NCBI RefSeq assembly: GCF_001908095.1
Contig: NZ_MKGR01000006.1
Location: 62,001 to 126,000, forward strand
Source: Xenorhabdus thuongxuanensis
Lineage (GTDB): Bacteria > Pseudomonadota > Gammaproteobacteria > Enterobacterales > Enterobacteriaceae
DNA: 64,000 nucleotides
Direction of reading: 5' to 3'
Shown piece by piece: positions 46,868-56,357 of the stretch; positions within the stretch are counted from its first letter, which is position 1; every line of letters begins with the position of its first letter. A program made the translations under genes and the position numbers. Below the pieces are notes generated by a model. The model was not told the origin of the DNA, searched no databases, and saw only the letters and a list, made by a program, of their open reading frames with translations.

Positions 46868-47944
46868 ATGTCTAAAATTTTTGATTTCGTAAAACCGGGT
46901 GTCATCACTGGTGATGATGTTCAAAAAGTCTTTGCTGTCGCTAAAGAAAACAATTTCGCGTTACCAGCGGTTAACTGCGTCGGTACTGATTCCATCAACG
47001 CAGTGTTGGAAACGGCGGCAAAAGTACGTGCTCCGGTCATTATCCAGTTTTCTAACGGCGGTGCCTCTTTCATTGCTGGTAAGGGTCTGAAAGCAGAAGG
47101 TCAACAAGCAGCGATTATTGGTGCTATTTCTGGTGCTCACCACGTTCACCAGATGGCAGAACATTATGGTGTGCCTGTTATCCTGCATACCGACCATTGT
47201 GCACGTAAACTGCTGCCATGGATCGATGGCCTGCTGGAAGCGGGTGAGAAACACTACGCACAAACGGGCAAGCCTCTGTTCTCCTCTCACATGATCGATC
47301 TGTCAGAAGAATCTCTGGAAGAAAATATTGAGATTTGCAGCCAGTATCTGGCACGTATGGCGAAAATCGACATGACACTGGAAATCGAACTGGGTTGTAC
47401 TGGTGGTGAAGAGGATGGTGTTGATAATTCCCATCTGGACAGCTCTTCCCTGTATACACAGCCAGAAGATGTGGCCTATGCGTATGAGAAACTGAACGCT
47501 ATCAGCCCACGTTTCACCATCGCGGCTTCTTTCGGTAATGTTCATGGTGTATACAAACCTGGCAACGTTAAACTGACGCCAAAAATTCTGCGCAATTCAC
47601 AGGACTACGTTTCTGAAAAATTCAACCTGCCACACAACAGTCTGGATTTTGTCTTCCACGGTGGTTCTGGCTCTACTGCAGAAGAGATTCAGGAAGCCGT
47701 GAGCTATGGTGTAGTGAAAATGAATATCGATACCGATACCCAGTGGGCAACTTGGGAAGGTATCCTGAACTACTACAAAAAGAATGAAGGTTACCTGCAA
47801 GGCCAGTTAGGTAACCCTGAAGGGGCAGATAAGCCTAACAAGAAGTTCTACGATCCACGTGTTTGGCTGCGTGCTGCTCAGGCTTCCATGGTTGTTCGTC
47901 TGGAGCAGGCTTTTAAAGAACTGAATGCAGTTGATGTGCTGTAA
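46868..47944 (+). CDS. fbaA: class II fructose-bisphosphate aldolase
   Basis: A 358-residue zinc aldolase. Metal ligands are in HTDHCARKLLPW, with IELGCTGGEEDG and VFHGGSGSTAEEI downstream. It ends the epd-pgk-fbaA cluster, 57 bases after pgk. Confidence 0.97.
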   Translation: MSKIFDFVKPGVITGDDVQKVFAVAKENNFALPAVNCVGTDSINAVLETAAKVRAPVIIQFSNGGASFIAGKGLKAEGQQAAIIGAISGAHHVHQMAEHYGVPVILHTDHCARKLLPWIDGLLEAGEKHYAQTGKPLFSSHMIDLSEESLEENIEICSQYLARMAKIDMTLEIELGCTGGEEDGVDNSHLDSSSLYTQPEDVAYAYEKLNAISPRFTIAASFGNVHGVYKPGNVKLTPKILRNSQDYVSEKFNLPHNSLDFVFHGGSGSTAEEIQEAVSYGVVKMNIDTDTQWATWEGILNYYKKNEGYLQGQLGNPEGADKPNKKFYDPRVWLRAAQASMVVRLEQAFKELNAVDVL

Positions 47945-47987
47945 TAAATTGTTATTTATATAAAATTTATTACTTAGCTAATATAAA

Positions 47988-48019
47988 AGCTGGCTAAGTT
48001 CTTCTTGAATTAGCCAGCT
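47988..48019. terminator. convergent terminator between fbaA and dtpB
   Basis: A perfect 10-base stem AGCTGGCTAA / TTAGCCAGCT with a 12-base loop lies between two convergent genes. Confidence 0.65.
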
Positions 48020-48095
48020 CAATCCAGTATTTCCTGCCCGTTATTTGACTTATCAACGAGCGGAAAATTTGTTTAATCAAGCAGGATTAGACAGA

Positions 48096-49550
48096 TTACG
48101 CTTTCATAATCTTGTTCAACCATGGCACCATAAAGGCCATAATCACAGCGACAATCAGGGTTGCAATCCCAATTTTACCGAATACGTTAGTATAAATTGG
48201 CAGAGTTTGCAGTGGATTAGTCACGCCTTCTGGGGCGGCAGTAAAGGTTGCCACATAACTACCCAACACTGATGCTGCGGCTTGTGACAGGAACCACATA
48301 CCCAGAATAAAACCAGTCAGATAGCTAGGAACAAACGTTGCTACCATTGCCAGTCCCAATGCGCTGATCATTAACTCTCCGATGCTCTGGAACAGGTACA
48401 CCAGCACAATAAACCATGGGGATGTAATACCATTTTCATCGGCAAATAAACCAGAGGCTGCGGCGGTCAGGAACCCCAGAGAACACAAGAACATGCCGAA
48501 GGTGAATTTTGTTGGCATGGAAAAATCTTTACCTTTGTTACCCAGTTTAGTGTAAACCACGGCCAAGATAGGGCTGACGACGATGATCCAGAATGGGTTA
48601 AGTGCCTGAAAACTGATGGGGTTGATATTAAAACCCAGAATCTGGTGATGAACATTGTTGATGGCGAAGAAGTTGAGGGAAGTTGGCATCTGGTTATATA
48701 GGATATAGAACACGATAGCCTGAAGCATCAGAATAAATGCCACAAACATCTTATTGCGGCTGACTCTGTCCTGTTTGAATGCCTGCCAGAAGAAAATCAT
48801 CACAACGATAGTTGAGATCGCCATAAGGGCAATATTGGCAATTTTGATATGGTGCAATAACCATGCACAGATACCAATCATTACAACTGCACCGATTAAG
48901 ACCAAAAACAAAGCGATATAGCGCAAAGGGGCATGGTCTGGCTCTGAACCGATGTTATGTACCATACGACGGCAGGCGATATAAACCAGCAGGGCAATAA
49001 TCAGACCGATACCGCAGATATTATAGGTGACTGCATAACCATATTTTTCTGCAATGACGGGGGCAAGAGAGAGGGAAACCAGAGAGCCAAGATTGATAGA
49101 CATATAAAATAGCGTAAATGCACCATCCAAACGCGGATCTTGCGGCTGGTAACATTTTGCCAGCAGGCTGGCTGGGTTAGCTTTGAAAAGGCCATTACCA
49201 ACAGCGACGGTTCCCAGGGCATAAAAAATCAGCTCAGGATTTATGATGGAAAGGCCAATCATGAAGTAGCCTATCGCCAGTACGATAGCACCCAAAACAA
49301 TGGTTCGTTTTGTCCCCAGTAAGTGATCACCAACATATCCACCGATGGAAATCAGGCCGTAGACCAGCGCAGTAAATGCACCAAAAGTGATAAATGATTG
49401 TGCTTCTGAAAAACCGAGATGTTGAACGAAGTAAACAGCCAGAATACCTTGAACACCGTAGTAGCCAAATCGTTCCCATAGTTCTACAAAAAATATCATG
49501 AAGAAAGGTTTGGGTTGATCCCATAAACCGATCGGAGCAGTTTTACTCAT
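48096..49550 (-). CDS. dtpB: proton-dependent di/tripeptide transporter DtpB
   Basis: A 484-residue POT-family (PTR2) symporter with about 14 membrane helices. The proton-coupling motif [10 protein letters not shown] is near residue 25, followed by [15 protein letters not shown] and [13 protein letters not shown]. It is closer to E. coli DtpB than DtpA (for example [15 protein letters not shown]). I start at [10 protein letters not shown] with AGAGG upstream; eight earlier codons are open. Confidence 0.93.
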   Translation of the reverse strand: MSKTAPIGLWDQPKPFFMIFFVELWERFGYYGVQGILAVYFVQHLGFSEAQSFITFGAFTALVYGLISIGGYVGDHLLGTKRTIVLGAIVLAIGYFMIGLSIINPELIFYALGTVAVGNGLFKANPASLLAKCYQPQDPRLDGAFTLFYMSINLGSLVSLSLAPVIAEKYGYAVTYNICGIGLIIALLVYIACRRMVHNIGSEPDHAPLRYIALFLVLIGAVVMIGICAWLLHHIKIANIALMAISTIVVMIFFWQAFKQDRVSRNKMFVAFILMLQAIVFYILYNQMPTSLNFFAINNVHHQILGFNINPISFQALNPFWIIVVSPILAVVYTKLGNKGKDFSMPTKFTFGMFLCSLGFLTAAASGLFADENGITSPWFIVLVYLFQSIGELMISALGLAMVATFVPSYLTGFILGMWFLSQAAASVLGSYVATFTAAPEGVTNPLQTLPIYTNVFGKIGIATLIVAVIMAFMVPWLNKIMKA

Positions 49551-49574
49551 AGTGATGCCTCTGTTTGCAATCAT

Positions 49575-50017
49575 CAGATGGGCAGTACACTCAGATAAAA
49601 ATATATTCAGATAATTATACTGTTGTTAACATATTTGTTACTTAAATGTATCGCGCAAATTGATATCTTGTTTATTTATTCAAGGTGATCGTGAAATGAG
49701 GGAGGTTAATACACTGGTATGGTATCTTCTCAACGATTGATCACACTAACTAAAAAGAGTAATACCAGATCTGACAGAATATTCACTAAATTAATATCAA
49801 AAAGTATTAATGCATGAACTAATTGTTTATAAATAAATCAATTAGGTTAATATAAAATCAAAATGAGCTTGTTATTTATTGGTAAGAGTGATAGAAGATA
49901 GATTGCTTATTACATATCATCACTAGAATCTATATATTAATTTTTTTTGTGGAATGTGACTGATGTAGTATAGCTGTAGTAAACGAGGAAAATATATCCT
50001 GAAAAATGAAGGAGATA
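49575..50017. other. intergenic region between dtpB and the phosphonate operon
   Basis: About 440 very AT-rich bases holding the dtpB promoter region and the downstream end of the leftward ten-gene cluster. I see no gene, RNA or strong terminator. Confidence 0.5.
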
Positions 50018-50617
50018 TTATAGAAAATACGGAGAAAGAGAAAAGTATAATAAACAGACTCCACCTATAATGTTAATAAAACGACTTACAGAGCTGAAAT
50101 TTATTTTTCTTGCAGCAAATATAATGATATAGCCGAAAGCTAATAACCATATTGTCATTATAATAATATGAATAGAAGCAAGAGTAATAAAACTTGACAC
50201 ATTAATACAGCTTGATGTTAAAAAGTTTGGTGCTACAGTAAGATATAATATGATTGCTTTTATATTCATTATATTAGCAATATAGGCATCTTTTATTGTT
50301 GCAGTTTTTGTTTCTTTTTCCGTAACCTTTTTTTCTGAATATATTCCGTTTTTTATTAATGTATAAGAAAGATAGATTAAATAAACAGTTCCTATTGTCT
50401 GTATGGTATTTATAATGAATGGATATTTTATCACTATGCCTGTGATGCCTAAGCCAACCAGTAATGCATGAGTGTAAATCCCCAATGATGTTCCTATTAT
50501 GATGGAAAACAAACCTTTTATTCCTCTATTCATCGCATTGGTCATACCGAGAGTAAAACTCGCACCAGGGGATAAAGCGATGGGTAATATGGTGAGAATA
50601 AAGCCAAAAATATTCAA
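50018..50617 (-). CDS. LysE/RhtB-family exporter
   Basis: A 199-residue inner-membrane protein with about six helices. The N-terminal family motif is ALSPGASFTLGMTNAMNRG; GTSLGIYTHALLVGLG and NIMNIKAIILYLTVAP follow. LysE/RhtB proteins export amino acids and analogues. It is last gene of the leftward phosphonate cluster, 270 bases after the PdxH-like gene, and could export the product or an amino-phosphonate; it may have its own promoter. Confidence 0.82.
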   Translation of the reverse strand: MNIFGFILTILPIALSPGASFTLGMTNAMNRGIKGLFSIIIGTSLGIYTHALLVGLGITGIVIKYPFIINTIQTIGTVYLIYLSYTLIKNGIYSEKKVTEKETKTATIKDAYIANIMNIKAIILYLTVAPNFLTSSCINVSSFITLASIHIIIMTIWLLAFGYIIIFAARKINFSSVSRFINIIGGVCLLYFSLSPYFL

Positions 50618-50886
50618 AAGATTACCTATTTATTATTCCTTATACAATGTTATTTAACATGTTTAGGATGTTATGTAAAGAATTTTTATTAGTGACCTTA
50701 TCTGTTTTCAATATCGATTCTAAATGATTTATCCATGTTGGTTATATATTGTTAATTAATAGTTAGACATGTTTTACATAGCATTTAGAAAAGATATTAT
50801 TGAGTAAGTAAATTGATTTTATTCTATAAATGCAAAATATAAACATATTATGAACATTTATTGATTGCAGCATCGTATCTGAACTT

Positions 50887-51468
50887 TTAAGGTTGTAGCA
50901 AATACTTTTGCCAAACTCCATTTTGGATTAGATAAAGTTCACGTAGATGTAATCGATCTTCTTTGAAAGTTAAAAATTCGATTGCATTAGGTTCCACTTG
51001 GTATCCTCCCCAATTTTTTGGTTTTGGGATGGGGTTATCACTCAATATGTCTATCATTTGAGTAACTTGCTCACGTAATTCTTGTTCTGAGGTTAATAAT
51101 TGACTTTGTTGGCAGCTTAGGGTGGTTATTTGGGCATCTCGGGTACGAGAATGCCAATACTTTTCTGCGTCTGATTCTGATATTTCAAAGGCGAGACCTG
51201 TGACGCGAACTTGGTAGCCAACACCTTCCCACCAAAATGTTAGGGAGACTTTCGGATTACGTTGCAGATCTTGCCCCTTTTTGGAGTTCAAATAGGTACA
51301 GAAAATAAAACCTTTATTGTTTACTGCTTTCAAGTCAACAAAACGTCCTGAAGGGAAGCCTTTTTCATCGAGGGTAGAAACACAAACTGCATTGGGATGT
51401 TTCAAATTCAGGTTTTTTTTGACTTCATCCCACCAAATCTTGAATTTTAATATTGGATCTTCAGACAT
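50887..51468 (-). CDS. PdxH/PhzG-like FMN-dependent oxidase
   Basis: A 193-residue flavoprotein of the pyridoxamine-phosphate oxidase fold. Family segments are AVCVSTLDEKGFPSGRFVDLKA, FCTYLNSKKGQDLQRNPKVSLTFWW, the FMN/PLP site YWHSRTRDAQI and the tail NWGGYQVEPNAIEF..RLHLRELY. The end LQP replaces the RLAP of true PdxH and the N-terminus is about 25 residues shorter. It sits at the end of the phosphonate cluster beside a PLP aminotransferase. It may supply PLP or oxidise a pathway intermediate. Confidence 0.75.
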   Translation of the reverse strand: MSEDPILKFKIWWDEVKKNLNLKHPNAVCVSTLDEKGFPSGRFVDLKAVNNKGFIFCTYLNSKKGQDLQRNPKVSLTFWWEGVGYQVRVTGLAFEISESDAEKYWHSRTRDAQITTLSCQQSQLLTSEQELREQVTQMIDILSDNPIPKPKNWGGYQVEPNAIEFLTFKEDRLHLRELYLIQNGVWQKYLLQP

Positions 51469-51514
51469 AGTTTCCTCTGGTATTTATTGTCAGTTGATGC
51501 CGATATATATGGAA

Positions 51515-51547
51515 AGCATCAGGCTACAAACAATTAAACCTGATGCT
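51515..51547 (-). terminator. hairpin between PGK-like and PdxH-like genes
   Basis: A perfect 9-base stem AGCATCAGG / CCTGATGCT with a 15-base loop, next to a smaller GACTC/GAGTC hairpin at 51552-51570. There is no strong T-run; it may attenuate transcription into the PdxH-like gene. Confidence 0.5.
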
Positions 51548-51628
51548 GTCTGACTCTTTGTGAAGGAGTCATATATATAGAAGAGTTTAATAGACTAAAT
51601 AAAAATTTCCTAGTTATATTTTCTATGG

Positions 51629-52687
51629 CTACTGATACCCCGTAGAGAAAAATTTGAGAGATGCACCACCACCAGATGAGGTATTGGAGAATGTATCTAT
51701 TTCAGTTAGTGTATCGCCTCCCATGAATAATCCCTCTACACCTGCCTTATGAAGTAAATAGTAACATTCTTTTGCGTAGTAGCTATCGGCTACACTTAAT
51801 GGGCCTGCGGCAAAGAAGGAATAATGCTTAGGCGATGAAAAAACACTGTTTAAGTACTCTCTTTCAAAAATAAAATCTATAATTTTATCTTGTGGTTTGA
51901 TGTCAGTAAAATTTCGTACGCTTCGTTTGCCTTCCATATCTTCTACAATAAGTAGTCTTGGGATATATATTTTAAATAACAAAGTAGTAGGGGGTGGGAT
52001 ATTAAAATAAGTGGATCTGCCAATATTTATACCTATCGCTTTTAATACGCTATTGAGAACCAGGCCCCCAATAATGATCTTATATACGTTTGAAATACCT
52101 TTATGAGCAAGTAGAAACTTAACCTTTTCTATTTTATTTCCTCCTAGAATTAATAGCGTTTTCTGGTTAGAAAAAAGTTTTTTACGCCATGTTTGCAAAG
52201 CTCTCAACTCTTGCTGGACACCTTCTGAGTAACTCCAGGGCAAAAACGTTTTGATTGCAGTATTTGATGCGTTTGTACGGTGTAACTTGCAAAAACCTCC
52301 AATGATAAGTTCATTACCTAATTGAGACAGTTGCTTTGCGAAATTGATATCGTTATTTTGTTCTTCTGGATATAGTCGAGTATTACTGAATAAGATAATA
52401 TCTCTAGGCTGCATTTGATGAGAACGTCTTATTGCTTCTTCGCCAACGCAATGTTCAAAATAGTCAACTTTTTGTTGCAACCTCTGGGATAGTATCTGGG
52501 CTATATAAGGTGTTTGTTTGGCACTATTTTTTTTGAAATCTCCTTGATGATTTATGAGTGCAATCGCTTTATTAGTCTTCAACAAAGGTAATAAAGAGTT
52601 AACTTCTTCATCAATGCGAGGGTGAGATGTTACTCCCTCATCAATATTGAGCCCAGCACTATACAAAATCACATTTCTATTTTTCAT
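51629..52687 (-). CDS. divergent phosphoglycerate-kinase-like protein
   Basis: A 352-residue PGK paralogue, unlike the housekeeping pgk at 45644. Alignable landmarks are VILYSAGLNIDEG ([12 protein letters not shown]), the catalytic-type arginine R24 in HPRID, H47, R104, HR at 136-137, K185 in LGGNKIEKVK, and GGDTLTEIDTF with the SSGGGAS nucleotide loop near 338. The aspartate of ADLN and the arginine of SHLGRP are changed (glycine and aspartate), so the acceptor substrate probably differs. The start overlaps the aminotransferase stop. A role in activating a phosphonate carboxylate as an acyl phosphate is inferred. Confidence 0.82.
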   Translation of the reverse strand: MKNRNVILYSAGLNIDEGVTSHPRIDEEVNSLLPLLKTNKAIALINHQGDFKKNSAKQTPYIAQILSQRLQQKVDYFEHCVGEEAIRRSHQMQPRDIILFSNTRLYPEEQNNDINFAKQLSQLGNELIIGGFCKLHRTNASNTAIKTFLPWSYSEGVQQELRALQTWRKKLFSNQKTLLILGGNKIEKVKFLLAHKGISNVYKIIIGGLVLNSVLKAIGINIGRSTYFNIPPPTTLLFKIYIPRLLIVEDMEGKRSVRNFTDIKPQDKIIDFIFEREYLNSVFSSPKHYSFFAAGPLSVADSYYAKECYYLLHKAGVEGLFMGGDTLTEIDTFSNTSSGGGASLKFFSTGYQ

Positions 52688-53985
52688 AAGTTATCTCTGA
52701 ATACCTTTCTAACTCTAGATACTAGTTCGTATAGTTCATGTTGGGTAATGATAAATGGTGGTGTGAACAATAATGTGAGTGAATCTTTATATTTTCCAGA
52801 AGAGCGGCAAGCATACAGGTTAATGCCATGCTTGTGTCCTGATGGTATGAATTTTGCGCTCATACTTTGATGGAGGTTTGTTTCAAGTGCCCATAGTAAC
52901 CCTTGTCCACGAATATCCACAATACAAGGAATATTGGATAGCATCTCATTAAGTAGCAAGCCGAAATATTCACCTTTGGCTTTGATAGCATGCATATCGA
53001 TTTCATTTGTTAGTACGTCTAAAACCGATAGAGCTACGCCAGTTGATAACGGGTTACCAGAATAGGTATGACCGATAAAATGTGGCGTTGATTGAGATGC
53101 TAGCAAATGGCCTATTTCTTCTGAGATCAATAGCCCCGAAATGGGGGAAAAACCTGCACCAAGGCCTTTCCCAATCACTGTAATATCTGATTCAACGCCC
53201 CATGTTTTCATATTGAACCATTCTCCGGTACGCCCCAGGCCAGTGACAATTTCATCAGCTATTAGGAGAATGTTTCGTTCTTTAAGGCCATTTTTCAATG
53301 CTTGCATGTATTTTTTATGTGGAACTAAGGCACCACCGGATGATGCTGTAATTGGTTCAATGAAAACACATGCGATACGTTCAGACCCAAATTTATCAAT
53401 AGTATTTAGTGATTCAGTGACACATTCAAGCTGGCAACTATCAGATGACTTATCCAATGGACATTGAAAACAATAGCAAGGTGTCAATTTTACGCTGCTG
53501 GTTACGAGGTCAAGGGGGCTGCCCAATAAATTATGTCTGCGGGCTTGGTCATCTCCATAGCTAAGAGATTGGATTGTATTACCATGATTGGTTATCTCTC
53601 GTCCCAGTGCGTAAACCTTGTCTTCTTGCCCTTTATAACGAAAGTAATCTAATGCAATACGATATGCTGCTTCTGATGCTTCCGAACCTCCATTGAGAAA
53701 AAAAGCATAGCGTTTGTTATCGTCTGACAATTGGATTAAACGTAATGAGAGAGCTTCTGGTTCATTACTGCGAAAGTGAAAACGATATGCAAAATGAAGA
53801 CGTTCAACTTGATTTTTTATTGCTTCAATCACTATTGGGTGGCAATGACCTAAGTTGACAGTCATTGGGCCAGATGAAGAATCAATGTATCCCTTGCCAT
53901 TTTCATCAAATAACCATATTCCTTTTCCTGAAACAACCTTAGGTAAATCTGGAGTGAATCCTTTAAACGGGTACATATAGTTCAT
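52684..53985 (-). CDS. class III PLP-dependent aminotransferase
   Basis: A 433-residue fold-type I aminotransferase of the acetylornithine/GABA group. PLP-site residues are GGSEASEAA at 99-107, the aspartate of LLIADEIVTGLGRTG (D244) and the Schiff-base lysine K273 in VIGKGLGAGFSPISG. A cysteine cluster (C170, C172, C175, C184, C188) lies in a loop also seen in some class III enzymes. These enzymes usually move ammonia to or from terminal aldehydes. Placed with an ArgC-like reductase, it would convert the aldehyde to an amine, like ArgD. The last codon overlaps the PGK-like start. Confidence 0.88.
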   Translation of the reverse strand: MNYMYPFKGFTPDLPKVVSGKGIWLFDENGKGYIDSSSGPMTVNLGHCHPIVIEAIKNQVERLHFAYRFHFRSNEPEALSLRLIQLSDDNKRYAFFLNGGSEASEAAYRIALDYFRYKGQEDKVYALGREITNHGNTIQSLSYGDDQARRHNLLGSPLDLVTSSVKLTPCYCFQCPLDKSSDSCQLECVTESLNTIDKFGSERIACVFIEPITASSGGALVPHKKYMQALKNGLKERNILLIADEIVTGLGRTGEWFNMKTWGVESDITVIGKGLGAGFSPISGLLISEEIGHLLASQSTPHFIGHTYSGNPLSTGVALSVLDVLTNEIDMHAIKAKGEYFGLLLNEMLSNIPCIVDIRGQGLLWALETNLHQSMSAKFIPSGHKHGINLYACRSSGKYKDSLTLLFTPPFIITQHELYELVSRVRKVFRDNL

Positions 53986-54092
53986 AATAAACCTCGGTGT
54001 TAAATACCCATTGCTACGTTGGCAATGGGATAATGTTGTTACGTGTAAAGCTGTAGCCCAGGTTTAGGCTTACATTTTTGGTTTTGGAATTT

Positions 54093-56273
54093 TTATGCTG
54101 AGGGATGTATTTCTTGCTTATTCAGCGATGCTTCTGTACCAAATTTATCGGTGCGTTTGCTTAATTCCCGTTTCACTGCATTGATGCAGGTCAACACGTC
54201 ATTAGCGACATGGTGATTAACATTTGGACGAATGGAGCCATTTTGAAAGAACATAATTCCTTCAGAGGGTTGACCGATACAAAAGACCAGCTCTTTTTCA
54301 CCATGACAGTTAATAAACTGGAATTCACGCGTGATATTGAAACTTGATATGGGATACTCAACACCATTCTGATCTTTATGAACCCAGCAGGATGCTATAC
54401 CTTCGTTAAGAAGATTAGTAAATAGTTGGTTTTTGGCCTTTTTGACATCGAAGTTATGCAATTTAGCATCGATCATGGTGTCAAGTGTAGTCAAACTTCC
54501 AGGATCACTCAGGCTATGGAGATAGACGATATTATCATCGATCTGGATATTTGATTTAGCATAAGTGACATCAACAATATTTGCTTCAATAAGAGCTTCA
54601 ATTTTTTCCATGAGTTCAATGCAATTACCGTTGGCCGCACGGTTATGTACAGCATAGAAATCTTTCAGCATCCAGTGATAGGAAGAAGGTGTGATTCCTC
54701 CAAAATCAACAGCATAAACAACACATTGACGCAAATCGCGGAAAACGTCGTCACAAGCGCCTTTATATGGATTATCTAGATTACCTTGTTCTGATTGTAA
54801 GCGATCTAATTCCATGAATTTAAGAAGTTTGTTACGGTATGGTGTATTAGGACTAAAATTCATATGTGTAATGGGATCGACAATGAAATCCCAATTGAAC
54901 AAATGTGCTTCAGGCTCGGTACTATGTCCCCAAGGACTGTTCATTGATGAGAGTTGTTGAACTAGCTGAATAATATTGTCGCTTTCTGCAACATTCTGAC
55001 CATAAACAACATAGATAAATCGTTTAACTGCGGATTCTATGGGAATATGTTGGATAAAGGTAGTGGTTTGATCATTAAGATAACGTCTAATTTTGAAAAC
55101 AGTCTCTCTAGCCAAAATATCAACAGCTTTAGTCAAGAATTCAATCGCTGTATCTTTTTGCATGTTGTGTTGGTTATGACCAGAACTAAAAATATCCACT
55201 AATGGCCTAGTTTGCTCGAGCATGAGTTCTAATATTTCCTGACCAAATAGAATTCGGTAATAACATAGTTTGAGTTCTAGTAGTAGTACGGGAAAAATAT
55301 GGCGATCAAAATCTAGCTGTTTTGAATGGTTGACAGGAGAACTATCCGAATGAGCAGGAGTGCCTAATTTTTCGCGAAGCTTATCCACAAGTTGACGTGT
55401 GTAAAAATACCCGTTGTGTTCATATTTTTGTAAATCAACTTCTTTGAAATTATGTGGGCGGCTGTAGGTGAAATACCCTGATCGACTAAGTGCGAAGATC
55501 TTTTTAGGCTCTTCCCCCGACGATTTATATTTTAGTTGGTTATTTTCACGGATAAACTTCCCGCCTTTATTTTCGGTATAGTAAAGCATTATATCAATGG
55601 CTGTAAGCCCCATACCTATAATACCAATTCGTTTTTCTTGCCATTGTGTTACATCAAATAGAGGATAAGCAAAATTATAGTACTCTGTGCATGCTTGTAA
55701 TTGTTTGGACAAAACGAAGTTATTCTTCAATTCTTGATGCCCAGTGGCGAGAATCACAATATCAAAGTTGTACTCTTCTGAGTTGGTTATTGTACTGAGT
55801 TTGTATCTATTACCTGATTCTTTTTTTATACCATTGACTTCATCTTTTATAAGTTTTATATCAGCTCCAGCCGTCAATAGTTCATTGACCAAAGCATGAA
55901 AAATTTCTTTTAATGATTCGCCGTATAATTCACGTGTAGGAAATTCGTCTGTATTCTTGTTATACCTTTCATCCCGAGTAAGAGAATATTTTCTTTTGCA
56001 CCATTCATTGAAAGTTATATTAGTTGATTTTGGGAAAAATCCACATATATTATTAGATTTATCGGGAGCATAAGCAAGCTGACCAACGATACGGTTTAGC
56101 ATGCTGGTTTTAGGCTGCCGTGGAGAGTGTGCCCAACCAGAGCCGAAGTCACCATATTTATCAAATAGTGTTATACTTAGTTTTTGTTTTGGGTTTTCAT
56201 TCAATATACCTAATAAACCATTAAGAAGATACATACCATTAGGGCCACCCCCGATTATTGCAATACTAGTCAT
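54093..56273 (-). CDS. large FAD/NAD(P)-binding protein, candidate monooxygenase
   Basis: A 726-residue protein. It has an N-terminal FAD motif AIIGGGPNGMYLL, the ATG-type segment VILATGHQE near residue 180, and a second dinucleotide motif RIGIIGMGLTAIDIMLYY near 220: the two-fold layout of flavin monooxygenases. The family (NAD_binding_9-type, includes E. coli YdhS) has no established chemistry. The C-terminal 350 residues are unassigned. I start at MTSIAIIGGG with GGAG six bases upstream. It lies between PEP mutase and the aminotransferase. N-hydroxylation of an amine is one possibility, not shown. Confidence 0.75.
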   Translation of the reverse strand: MTSIAIIGGGPNGMYLLNGLLGILNENPKQKLSITLFDKYGDFGSGWAHSPRQPKTSMLNRIVGQLAYAPDKSNNICGFFPKSTNITFNEWCKRKYSLTRDERYNKNTDEFPTRELYGESLKEIFHALVNELLTAGADIKLIKDEVNGIKKESGNRYKLSTITNSEEYNFDIVILATGHQELKNNFVLSKQLQACTEYYNFAYPLFDVTQWQEKRIGIIGMGLTAIDIMLYYTENKGGKFIRENNQLKYKSSGEEPKKIFALSRSGYFTYSRPHNFKEVDLQKYEHNGYFYTRQLVDKLREKLGTPAHSDSSPVNHSKQLDFDRHIFPVLLLELKLCYYRILFGQEILELMLEQTRPLVDIFSSGHNQHNMQKDTAIEFLTKAVDILARETVFKIRRYLNDQTTTFIQHIPIESAVKRFIYVVYGQNVAESDNIIQLVQQLSSMNSPWGHSTEPEAHLFNWDFIVDPITHMNFSPNTPYRNKLLKFMELDRLQSEQGNLDNPYKGACDDVFRDLRQCVVYAVDFGGITPSSYHWMLKDFYAVHNRAANGNCIELMEKIEALIEANIVDVTYAKSNIQIDDNIVYLHSLSDPGSLTTLDTMIDAKLHNFDVKKAKNQLFTNLLNEGIASCWVHKDQNGVEYPISSFNITREFQFINCHGEKELVFCIGQPSEGIMFFQNGSIRPNVNHHVANDVLTCINAVKRELSKRTDKFGTEASLNKQEIHPSA

Positions 56274-56357
56274 TTCATTCTCCATGTTTTAGCCGAATAT
56301 GGGGATATATCCATGATGAAAAGGATATAAAAAATCTTTTAAAAATTTTTTCTATTT

